Made by a program: the position numbers and the translations under genes
Shown here: positions 27,820 to 36,000 of the stretch, piece by piece
Layout of the letters: each line of letters opens with the position of its first letter
How positions within the stretch are numbered: position 1 is the first letter of the stretch
The notes under the pieces: model-generated
The model's input: the letters and a program-made list of their open reading frames with translations, nothing else
Database searches by the model: none
What the model was told of the DNA's origin: nothing
Assembly: GCF_003044185.1 (NCBI RefSeq)
Contig: NZ_PYYB01000001.1
Coordinates: 2,438,978 to 2,502,977 of the forward strand
DNA: 64,000 nt
Source: Paraconexibacter algicola
GTDB lineage: Bacteria > Actinomycetota > Thermoleophilia > Solirubrobacterales > Solirubrobacteraceae
Direction of reading: 5' to 3'

Positions 27820-28386
27820 GTGAACGAGCTCGTCCTCGCCGTAGTCGCGACCGCTGGAGCCCTCGGAGGCGCAAGCCTGGCTGGTTGGTTCACCCTCCGT
27901 GCCGGAGCGGTTGAGAGGCGTGCGCGAGAGGCCGGGGAACTGGCGGCCGTCGTGTCGGCCGTCAACCACGCGTTGGACCGCCTCGAACTGGAGCTCCGGC
28001 AGCTACCTCCGGACGTCGCTTCGCGGAGCAAGGACCTGACCGATCGAGCTCTCGAAAGGACTCCGCTCCTCGCTTGGGCGATTGCGCAGGCTTCGCGCCA
28101 CACCGTCGGTCGCCCGGCGATGCTGGCGCTCGACGGATACTCGGCCGCGGCCAGCCGCCTGCTCCTCGCTGGACCTGAGCCCGTGCTGCACGCGCTGGCG
28201 CCGATCAACGACCTGCTCGCCGACGTCGAGCATCGCGATGGTGAATGGTGGGTCGCGTGGCGAGGCGCACGAGGGGAGCTCATCCGCGTGGCGCGAGTTC
28301 AGACTGTCGTTAACGACAAAGGGACGCCGATCACCAAACGGAGGCCCGGTTCGCGAAGCATTACCCGGTCGGCCAGGAACTCCTGA
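27820..28386 (+). CDS. Small membrane-anchored helical protein of unknown function
   Basis: 188 residues from a GTG at 27820. Residues 2-23 (NELVLAVVATAGALGGASLA) form one membrane segment near the N-terminus, followed by a basic flank and a helical, partly coiled region (residues 30-150, e.g. ALDRLELELRQLPPDVASRS). No family recognised. It starts 31 bases after the SIR2-STAND stop on the same strand and could be its partner, or an independent gene. There is no good ribosome site, so translation may depend on upstream reading. Confidence 0.55.
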   Translation: MNELVLAVVATAGALGGASLAGWFTLRAGAVERRAREAGELAAVVSAVNHALDRLELELRQLPPDVASRSKDLTDRALERTPLLAWAIAQASRHTVGRPAMLALDGYSAAASRLLLAGPEPVLHALAPINDLLADVEHRDGEWWVAWRGARGELIRVARVQTVVNDKGTPITKRRPGSRSITRSARNS

Positions 28387-28401
28387 ACTCGGACCCGAGA
28401 G

Positions 28402-28419
28402 AGCGAACATATGTTCGCT
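28402..28419 (+). promoter_or_regulatory. LexA/SOS-type box with candidate -10
   Basis: AGCGAACATATGTTCGCT is an 18-base perfect palindrome that fits the GAAC-N4-GTTC box bound by LexA in actinobacteria and bacilli. TAGGCT (28419-28424) overlaps its right end as a possible -10, placing the transcript start just before the ATG at 28436. LexA binding here would block the promoter until DNA damage. Confidence 0.65.
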
Positions 28420-28435
28420 AGGCTTCTCGTTCTCA

Positions 28436-28753
28436 ATGGGGGATCACGGACACGCATACCCGCGCTTCCGCCGCGCCCTCCTGGCCAAGAACCTCTCGGT
28501 CGTAGACGCCGCAGCTCGTGAACTGCCTCACGTCGATCTCGCTGACGCACTTCGGATTCTCGTCCTGATGGCAGACCAGCATGATTCGCGCTTCCCGCGC
28601 GCAGCGGCGCGCTGGGCAGCACGCGCCACCGGCGAGCTCGGGCTCGACCTCGACCAGAGCCGGCGGCTCTTCGCTCTCGTCGATGCTCTTCCAGTAGCGC
28701 CCGAAGTGATCGCCGAGCACCTGCGCGGACTTCTGGCTCGCGCTGGCCGCTGA
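28436..28753 (+). CDS. 105-residue protein of unknown function under an SOS-like box
   Basis: 105 residues, MGDHGHAYPRFRRALLAKN..., all helical in appearance with no membrane segment. No family recognised. The ATG lies 16 bases after the palindromic LexA-type site and has no ribosome site, so the mRNA may be nearly leaderless. It is followed at once by the first copy of the element promoter. By position it may link DNA damage to activation of the element, but the protein itself gives no functional motif. Confidence 0.6.
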   Translation: MGDHGHAYPRFRRALLAKNLSVVDAAARELPHVDLADALRILVLMADQHDSRFPRAAARWAARATGELGLDLDQSRRLFALVDALPVAPEVIAEHLRGLLARAGR

Positions 28754-28757
28754 AACT

Positions 28758-28796
28758 CAGGGGGGAGTAGTTCGGCTCTCACGCGACTAAGAAGGT
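28758..28796 (+). promoter_or_regulatory. Element promoter, copy 1 (fused sigma-factor operon)
   Basis: CAGGGGGGAGTAG (from 28758; core GGGGGGAGT 28760-28768), 15 bases, then CGCGACTAAG with CGACTAAG at 28784-28791, 5 bases, then ATG at 28797. Copies 2 (37073) and 3 (51599, reverse strand) have the same boxes, the same 15-base spacer and the same 5-base distance to the start codon. This spacing fits an ECF promoter whose transcript begins at or next to the start codon (leaderless). Confidence 0.8.
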
Positions 28797-28970
28797 ATGG
28801 CCAGTCTTCTCTCCTCGGCACAGCACACCTCAGGCGGCCGACCCCCCGATCGTCGCAATGTCCTACCGCGCGGCGATTCGCAAAGTGCGCGAACGGGTAC
28901 GGCGCCCCGCGAGCAAGGGAGCGGCACGGTGTCGGACGCGTTCACCCGGAAGGCCCGACGGTGGCACTAG
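28797..28970 (+). CDS. 57-residue leaderless reading frame ahead of the sigma gene
   Basis: An ATG sits exactly 5 bases after the promoter box, as in the two other promoter copies. It opens a 57-codon frame (MASLLSSAQHTSGGRPPDRR..., basic, no motif) whose TAG overlaps the GTG start of the sigma gene by 10 bases. It may be a small protein or a leader whose translation delivers ribosomes to the sigma gene. The start position is supported by the three-way promoter comparison; no homologue is recognised. Confidence 0.5.
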   Translation: MASLLSSAQHTSGGRPPDRRNVLPRGDSQSARTGTAPREQGSGTVSDAFTRKARRWH

Positions 28971-30223
28971 CGCCACAGGCCGACGAGCGCGCGGAGCTCG
29001 ACCGAGCTTTCGAGGAGCATCGCGCCGCGATCATGACGATGCTGCGCCTCGAGTTCGCAGGCGTGGACGACCACGAGGACCTCTATCAGGAGGCCTGGGT
29101 CGAGGCGCTGGAGAAGATCAAGCAAGGGACTGAGGTCAGGAATCTCCGTGCGTTCCTTCGGTTGATCGCTTGGCGTCGCGCGAGGGACAAGCTCCGCAAC
29201 GTCGCGGCGACGCCCGAGGATCCCGAGGGCTACCTCCTTCGTGATCAGCTGGATAGCGGCCCGCTCCCTGACGAGATTGCCCAGGTCCACATCGACGCGA
29301 AGGCCGTCAGAAACGTCATCGACGAGCTCGACGAGCGGCGGGCCGCCGCTGTGAAGATGCGCTTCGACCTCGGCATGAGCTCGACCGAGATCGAGCGTGC
29401 GCTCGGGATCAGCCGCAAACGGCTCGACAAGCTACTCGGGAGCGCGTACCGACTGATCGAGGAACAGCTGGTCGCCGATGAGACCGGCGAGGCGCCGTGG
29501 ACCCGGAGACAGCGAAGCCTCCTCTTCACGTGTTTGTCGGGTATGGCGAGCGAAGGGCAGCGCGCGCGGGCTCAGCGGTTGGTCGACACCGATCCGGCCT
29601 GCAGGGCGATGCTCGCGCAGATGCGCGCGTCGCTCGACAAGGTCGCGGCGGCGCTGCCTGTGCCCGTCGTGCTCGAAGGTGAGACGGAACGCTCGTTGCC
29701 CTTCTTCGACCAGCTTCAGAACGCCGTCACGAGCGTCCGCGAGACGGTGGCGTCCCTGCTTGGACGCTCTGGAGGCCAGGCGTCGACGTTCGAGCCGGTG
29801 GCCGGTGGCCTCGCCGGGGTCAGCGCCGCGGGCGCCGCCAAGGTCGTCGTCGTCTGCATAAGCCTCGGGGCAGGGGCGGCGACGTGCGTCGAGTTCGGCG
29901 TGGTTGGCGGAGACCCGAAACCGGAGAACGCCCAGGCCAAGGAGTACGAGAAGCGGCCGGCCGCGAAGGAGGAGCAGGTGGCGGCTGTCGCACCAAGGCC
30001 GACGCCGACTCCACGGCCCGTAGTACGGAAACGATCGAAGCCGAAGGCCGCGACTCCGGCGGCGACACCGTCCGCTCCGGTCCCCAAGACCAACGGGCCG
30101 GCGGCAGCATCGCCGGCGCCCGCCGGAAGCGTCGAGTTCGGGCCCGGCTCAGTCGGGTCAGTCCCGGCATCGCGGCAGCCGGCAGCGGCGCCCGTCGACG
30201 GCGGAGGCGAGTTCACACCATGA
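28961..30223 (+). CDS. ECF sigma factor fused to an anti-sigma-like, membrane-spanning tail
   Basis: 420 residues from a GTG with GGAAGG 7 bases upstream. Residues 14-80 are sigma region 2 (DDHEDLYQEAWVEALEKIK) and 105-165 region 4 (STEIERALGISRKRLDKLL). Residues 185-232 resemble a zinc-finger anti-sigma helix bundle without its Cys/His ligands. A transmembrane segment lies at about 284-309 (VSAAGAAKVVVVCISLGAG), and the remaining 110 residues are Pro/Ala/Lys-rich and would face outside. So the sigma factor may be held at the membrane until released. It probably reads the three element promoters, including its own. The stop overlaps the region before the next ATG by 4 bases (ATGA at 30220). 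Confidence 0.75.
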   Translation: MALAPQADERAELDRAFEEHRAAIMTMLRLEFAGVDDHEDLYQEAWVEALEKIKQGTEVRNLRAFLRLIAWRRARDKLRNVAATPEDPEGYLLRDQLDSGPLPDEIAQVHIDAKAVRNVIDELDERRAAAVKMRFDLGMSSTEIERALGISRKRLDKLLGSAYRLIEEQLVADETGEAPWTRRQRSLLFTCLSGMASEGQRARAQRLVDTDPACRAMLAQMRASLDKVAAALPVPVVLEGETERSLPFFDQLQNAVTSVRETVASLLGRSGGQASTFEPVAGGLAGVSAAGAAKVVVVCISLGAGAATCVEFGVVGGDPKPENAQAKEYEKRPAAKEEQVAAVAPRPTPTPRPVVRKRSKPKAATPAATPSAPVPKTNGPAAASPAPAGSVEFGPGSVGSVPASRQPAAAPVDGGGEFTP

Positions 30224-30240
30224 TCGAGGAGCGGAGCAAG

Positions 30241-32397
30241 ATGAGGATCCGGCTTGTCAACCTGCTGGTGGTCGTGGGCTTGGCCATGGTCCTCGCCCCG
30301 TCCGTGGCGCAAGCAGGGACCTATGACGTCCACGCTTGCAACCCAGCCGTCGCCGGCGGTGCCAACAACGCGTTCTTCCCGCTGAACAACGGCGGTCTGA
30401 CCGCGTTCGCCGAATGCCCTGCGGGTCAGGGGATCACGGTGCGCAACGGCTGGGACAACGGTCAGAGTTCCTTCCTCGAAGGTGCGTACATGGTCTTCGA
30501 CGCCCCGAGCGGGAACCTCGTGGAGAGCGTGCAGTTCCAGGCGGGCTTCGAGCGACACGACTGCTCTTGGGGCACCGGTGTCATCGCGAGCGGCTACGAC
30601 CTTGGCGGCACCCGCGTCTGGGGCTTCGCCCCCGGCGCCGATTGCGGCTCGGGCCAGACACCCGGGCCGACGAGCTTCTTCCCGAGCCGATTGGACTTCC
30701 CGATCAACCAGCCGCGCGTGCGCTTCGAGACTCGCTGCGGGGCGGGCTCCTGCCCGCGAACCGGCATTGCCGCGTTCCGAGTTCGCGACGTGCTCGTCCG
30801 GGTGCGCGACGACGCGGGACCAACGCTTGCCGGCGGTCGCGGAGCGTTGTGGACCAGCGACGGCTGGTTGGCCGGAAGCCACACGGCAGGCTTCGACGCG
30901 AGCGATCCGTCAGGCATCCGCGAGATCGGAATCTCGGTCGACGGCAAGCGAGTCGGCACGAGCTCCCCGCCGTGCGACTTCACCCGCCCGACACCCTGCC
31001 CGCCGGCGTCCATCGAGGAGCCGCAGAACACATCCGGATGGGGTGGCGACGGTGAGCACACGGTGACGCTCACCGCTGTGGATGCCGCTGGAAACGCGTC
31101 GACCTCGAGCCGTACCGTGAAGGTGGACAACACCGCACCTGATGCGCCGACCGATGTCATCGTCGAAGGCGGCTCGGGCTGGCGCCCGAGCAACGGCTTC
31201 AACGTCCGATGGACGAACCCGGAGCAGACGGCCTCGCCCATCGCCGGCGTGAACTGGGAGCTCTGCACGCCAGGCGGCAAGGAGTGCAAGCGCGGCAGCG
31301 AGGAGCGGGCTGACATCAATGTTCTCGACAAGCTCGAGCTGCCGGCGCCGGGCGAGTACGTCCTGAAGCTCTGGCTCCGAGACGCGGCAGGCAATCAAGA
31401 GGAGCGCCTCGCGTCGGCTCCGATGACGCTCCGCTACGACGACGCCAGCCCGGAGGTGGAGTTGGAGCCGCTCACCGCTGAGGATCCGACTCGCGTCACC
31501 GCGAGGGTTTCTGACCGGGGCTCGGGCGTCGTGTCCGGTGCGATCGAACTACGGCGAGTCGGAGCAACAGAATGGACCGCACTCGAGACGACAGTCGACG
31601 CCGGGCATCTGATCGCACGCATCAACGACGAGGGGCTCGGTGACGGGCTGTTCGAGCTGCGAGCTCGCGCCGCGGACCATGCTGGCAACGAACGGTCGAC
31701 GACGACGATGAAGGACGGTCGGACCGCGCAGATCACGCTTCCGCTTCGGCTGAAGACGAAACTCGCCGTCGGCGTCGTCAAGCGGAGCCGTCGCGGCGAG
31801 AAGCTCGTGTCCGCGGCCCGCGTCAGCTACGGACAGCTCGTTCGCGTGCGGGGTCGGATGACGTCACCAGAGGGCAACCCGCTGCAGGATCTCGAGGTCC
31901 AGGCCATTTCGCAGGTCCTCGACGGCGTGACGCCGCCACGCGTCATCGCGACCGTCAAGACCTCGCGCACGGGCAGGTTCTCCTTCCTCGTGCGCAAGGG
32001 GCCGAGCCGCAGCATCACGGTCCGCTACGCCGGCGCGCCTCAGGTGCGCTCGGTCACCCGAGACCTCAAGCTGAACGTCCGCTCGCGTACGACGCTCCGG
32101 CCGAACCGCCGCTCCTTCGTGAACGGCGACACGGTGCGCTTCCGCGGTGCGGTGACGACAGGGAGAATCCCAGGGGCCGGCAAGCTGATCGAGGTCCAGG
32201 TGCTGTCCCGCGGGAAGTGGCGAACCTTTGCAACGACGCGCACGGGGAAGAAGGGCACGTGGCGTCACGACTATCGCTTCGACGGAACGAACGGCCGCGT
32301 CACGTACCGATTCCGCGCGCGCGTTCCGCGGGAGAGTGGCTACCCGTTCGTCACGGGCGGCTCGCGCAGCATCCGCGTTCGAGTTCGCGGGTTGTAG
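30241..32397 (+). CDS. Large secreted surface protein with Ig-like repeats
   Basis: 718 residues from ATG 30241 (GAGGAG 9 bases upstream; ATG 30220 is an alternative). Signal peptide MRIRLVNLLVVVGLAMVLAP...AQA, then AGTYDVHACNPAVAGG, a beginning I associate with Thermoleophilia exported proteins. A lectin/jelly-roll-like N-terminal domain is followed by Ig/fibronectin-like units (DAAGNASTSSRTVKVDNTAP; RDAAGNQEERLASAP; RAADHAGNERSTT) and Ig-like beta-domains at the end. There is no sortase motif. Likely a cell-surface adhesion or cell-contact protein. It stands in the same transcription unit as the fused sigma factor, so it may be made when the element is active. Confidence 0.7.
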   Translation: MRIRLVNLLVVVGLAMVLAPSVAQAGTYDVHACNPAVAGGANNAFFPLNNGGLTAFAECPAGQGITVRNGWDNGQSSFLEGAYMVFDAPSGNLVESVQFQAGFERHDCSWGTGVIASGYDLGGTRVWGFAPGADCGSGQTPGPTSFFPSRLDFPINQPRVRFETRCGAGSCPRTGIAAFRVRDVLVRVRDDAGPTLAGGRGALWTSDGWLAGSHTAGFDASDPSGIREIGISVDGKRVGTSSPPCDFTRPTPCPPASIEEPQNTSGWGGDGEHTVTLTAVDAAGNASTSSRTVKVDNTAPDAPTDVIVEGGSGWRPSNGFNVRWTNPEQTASPIAGVNWELCTPGGKECKRGSEERADINVLDKLELPAPGEYVLKLWLRDAAGNQEERLASAPMTLRYDDASPEVELEPLTAEDPTRVTARVSDRGSGVVSGAIELRRVGATEWTALETTVDAGHLIARINDEGLGDGLFELRARAADHAGNERSTTTMKDGRTAQITLPLRLKTKLAVGVVKRSRRGEKLVSAARVSYGQLVRVRGRMTSPEGNPLQDLEVQAISQVLDGVTPPRVIATVKTSRTGRFSFLVRKGPSRSITVRYAGAPQVRSVTRDLKLNVRSRTTLRPNRRSFVNGDTVRFRGAVTTGRIPGAGKLIEVQVLSRGKWRTFATTRTGKKGTWRHDYRFDGTNGRVTYRFRARVPRESGYPFVTGGSRSIRVRVRGL

Positions 32398-32441
32398 GGG
32401 AGAGAACCCGCGGCACGCCGCTAGGAGGAGGAGCGCAAACC

Positions 32442-32465
32442 ATGCGGAACGGAGGAACGACGTGA
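32442..32465 (+). CDS. Seven-codon leader reading frame
   Basis: A strong ribosome site (AGGAGGAGGAG, about 32423-32433) precedes ATG and six more codons (MRNGGTT), whose TGA overlaps the GTG start of the next gene (GTGA). The second ribosome site GGAGG lies inside it. It may couple translation, or be chance. Confidence 0.3.
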   Translation: MRNGGTT

Positions 32466-33016
32466 TCGATCGATGCAAGGCCAACCTGAGCTACGCGAAC
32501 GTCATGGCGACGTTCGCAGTCTTCGTCGCCCTCGGCGGGAGCTCCTACGCGGCGATCACGCTGCCGCGGAACAGCGTGGGGGACAAGCAGATCCGGACCG
32601 CAGCGGTCCGATCGAGCGAGGTCCGCGACCGTTCGCTCGGCGTCCGCGACCTAAGCCTCGACGCTCGCAAGTCGCTTCGCGGTGTGGCTGGCCCTGCAGG
32701 TCCCGCAGGCACGCAAGGTCCAGCGGGGCAGAGCGCGACAGCGTTCTTCGCCGTCGTCGCCCCGAGCGGCTCCTTCGTTCGAGGGAACGCGTCGAGCGGA
32801 GGGAAAGCGGGTGGGTTCGGTTCATACAACGTCGTCTTTCCTACTCCGGTGAGCGGGTGCGGCTTCGCGGCGACGCTCGCTTCAACAGACGGCAGTCCCA
32901 CGCAGGGCGGTCGAGTCACCGTCGCGGATTCTGGCTCGGGCGGTGTCGCAGTCCAGACGTTCGACGCGGCGGGGACGGCGGCCGATCTGGGATTCCATCT
33001 GCTGGTTGCGTGTTGA
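32462..33016 (+). CDS. Secreted collagen-like protein typical of Thermoleophilia
   Basis: 184 residues from a GTG with GGAGG 6 bases upstream. The N-terminus NVMATFAVFVALGGSSYAAI is a signal/anchor, followed by LPRNSVGDKQIRTAAVRSSE, a conserved beginning in many Solirubrobacterales exported proteins. A short collagen-like GPAGPAGTQGPAG stretch (about residues 79-91) leads to a C-terminal beta domain. Exported or surface-bound; function unknown. It lies 64 bases after the larger surface gene and shares its transcription direction. Confidence 0.7.
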   Translation: MIDRCKANLSYANVMATFAVFVALGGSSYAAITLPRNSVGDKQIRTAAVRSSEVRDRSLGVRDLSLDARKSLRGVAGPAGPAGTQGPAGQSATAFFAVVAPSGSFVRGNASSGGKAGGFGSYNVVFPTPVSGCGFAATLASTDGSPTQGGRVTVADSGSGGVAVQTFDAAGTAADLGFHLLVAC

Positions 33017-33020
33017 CCGG

Positions 33021-36000
33021 TCACCCGACCTGGGGTTTCCAGCCGGGAGCTAGCGGGTCGTCGCCGACGAGCCGCAATTGCTCCGAAATCGGGAGTCGGC
33101 TGAAGGCATGCCACACTGGCAGTGGACCGCTGGATGTCGCGCGCGCCCGCTGCGTTACCTCCGCCATTGCCAGGTCGATTGGATCCGGGCCGGATCCGGT
33201 GTGCCGCCTCAGACTGCGGAACAGACTCGTCAGGTAGCCGGCGGCCAAAGGGGCCGGCGACGCGAGCGTCGCGAGAACGAGCAGCGTCGCGCAACTGCTC
33301 AGATCGGTGCCACGACCAACTGCGCTCGCTCGCAGAACGGAGTGAACCAAGTCGTCCAGGGTGTCGGGGCGTTCGACGTAGCTAGCCGCGAGCGCGGCGT
33401 GCCATGCAGCAAGCAGTACGGCTGGCTCGACCGCCCATCCTTCGGGCGCGAGGACCGTGGTTGCGGTGGCGCGCGTCAACTCGAAACCGTCAGCTCTTAC
33501 CCGAGCGGTCAGGTCGTTGGCGGATACCGACAGGTATCGACCCCCGCCGGACCGAAGATCCCACAGCGCAGCGTCAAGTTGGGCCTGCGAAATAGCTCCT
33601 CTGGCCTCAAGCGCTGCGAGGAGCCCCACGGTGCCAAAGGTGGGCACCCCGAGCTGACGAGCAAACCGCCTCAGATACCGGTCGTCGCTGAAGAAGGGAA
33701 GGTTGGCCTGTTGCGCGACCGCGATTGCACCTAGCCACGTCGACGCCGAGGGGTCGAGGTCAGTGTCGCGCAGAGCTCGCTCGAGATCCTGCTCTCCGCT
33801 GGCGTCAGGGTCTCTCACAACTAGACGTGCAAGGCTGCTTTCCGCGCTGTCCAGACGGTCGCGCATGCCGTTCAGGACATCGAGGTTGTTCTCGACGATC
33901 TGAAGCGACTGTCCGTCGCTGTCGAAGGTGAATGACCCGGGGGACCGGTCCGGGTCGAGCGAGGCCAGCCCGTGACGTGCGCGCGGGAAGTCGGCGGCGG
34001 CGGCGCGGGCGATCGTCGACCCGGGTAGCGAACTCGCCATAAGCTCTCGTAGGTCCGCGCCCAGCAGGGTGTGGACGGCCAACGTTGAGAGGTCCCAAGA
34101 TGCGGCGCCGGCAATTGCTGCATCGGCTGCCTTCCGTTCGTCGCGGTTCTCGGCGTCCACCGGATACGTCAGCGGGAGGACGTTCGAAAACAGCCAGACC
34201 TCGAGCGGAGTCCTCCCTAGGAGACAAAGCAGCGAAAGAGACGCCTGCCCACGCCAGATCTGCTCCTGAATTCTGCGCGCGAAAAGGTGTCGGTGTTTCG
34301 CCTGCGCCTCCAACCGGCGGATCCAGTCCGACCCATCATCGATGGGTTCGGCTTGGATGATTTCGGACTCAGGGAAGCGTTCGGAGAAATCAGTGAACGT
34401 CAGTCTCACTCGCGCTTCGAGTTCCGGCGGGAGGTCGTCCTTCGCTTCGCCGGCGGAGACCGTGATCAGCATCGCCTCGAGCCGCTCATCGCGACGGTCG
34501 ATCTCGTCGGAGAGGTCGGCTATCCGTTGGAGTGCTTCGGGTAGCGAAAGGCTCTGGGATGCCAGCTGCGCGACCAGAAGACGTTCGTTGTCCGAACCGG
34601 GTTCGAGAGAAGCGGCGTCGAGGATCGAGAGCGCGGCCACGGGATCTCCGACACGAGCGAGCGCGTCTGCGGCCGCCCACGGTGCTTTCGGGCTTGCAGG
34701 AAGTACGGCGTGCCAGCGTGTAGCGAACTCAGCCAGCGCACCCCATTGCTGGCGCTCGGCGAGGGAGCTCGCCGCGCGGAAGGCGGCCTGCTCGCGCCGG
34801 AAGTACGACAGCTTTTCGTCGTTTAGCAGCTCCGTCCACAGCTCCTCGGCCTCCGTAATCCGTCCGATCTCGTGCAGCGCCACGGCCTTGCGGAAAAGCT
34901 CGACCTTCGGAGGATCGGTTCCCAGGGACTCAACGAGACTCAGCACCTTTTCCCACTGTTGCTGCTCGGCCAGAAGGTCGATCAGCGCGCGTTTGCCGTT
35001 AACCGTGTCGCTGTATGGCAGAAGCACCATCTCTGCATCGCCGATGCGATCGCGACGGGAAAGGTGGGCGGCATGCAGAGCGGCGGCGTACAGTTTGCGA
35101 TCGTCGAGCAGCTCTGCCGCGGATTCGTTCCATTCGGCGTCGAAGTCAGACGATGCGATCAGACGAGCATGGGCCACCTCGCTGCGCAGCCTCGCTTCGA
35201 GCGACTCGTCGGCCAGAAGCGCATCCAGCGTTTCGACAGCGGCTTCGATCCGTCCTTCGGCGAGCGCGACGCGTGCCATAAGCAACCGACTGGCGGGCGA
35301 AGCCGGCGCACGGGCGGGCGCGAACCTCCGCGCAAGCGCGAGCTCATCGCAGTCCAGCAAAGCCAGCGCCATCGTCGTTCGAGCATCCGTTGGCAGCGTG
35401 TCGATCCCGCTCACAAGCCACCACTCGGCGAGCTCAGGCACGAGTTCCGGGCGCCCCAGTCTTTGCAGAACACCGAGGAGCCGCGAATCAATCTGAAGAG
35501 CCATTCCTGGCTGTTCAGTCGCGAGCGATTCGACGGCAACCTGTGAGAGCAAATCGGCTGCCTCCACGTACGCCGCCGCGTCGGGCGATGCCGCGCTCTC
35601 CTCGCGGCGGAGCAGCATGATGGCAAGGCGTTCAGCCAGCAAAGGACTCCAGCGCAGAGCCAACGCCGCCCGGACATCGGCGATGCCGTCAGCGTCGCGC
35701 CCGAGCGCCGAGAGCGCAGAAGCCATTCCGGCTACCAGGAGCGCTCGTTGGCGGTCGCTAGATGCGGTGATACAGCGGAGTGCTTCAAGCTGGCTGTCGG
35801 GTGCTTCAAGACGCAGCGCCTCCCGAATGGCATACCCCGAGTTGGTGGGCTGGGCCCGTGCCGCTGCGTGCAACCTCTCCTCCGCCTCGTCGCTCGGATC
35901 GTGATCGGCGATAAGGCCGAGGAGCTCTACGCGCGGAGCATCGGGTTCGTCTATCCGTCGGTTCAGCGCCTGCACCGCGGGTGAAACACGTTCGAGAACG

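Noticed and set aside
29716-30882. Reverse-strand frame of 388 codons across the sigma gene and surface gene
   Set aside because: Shadow of two well-supported + strand genes.
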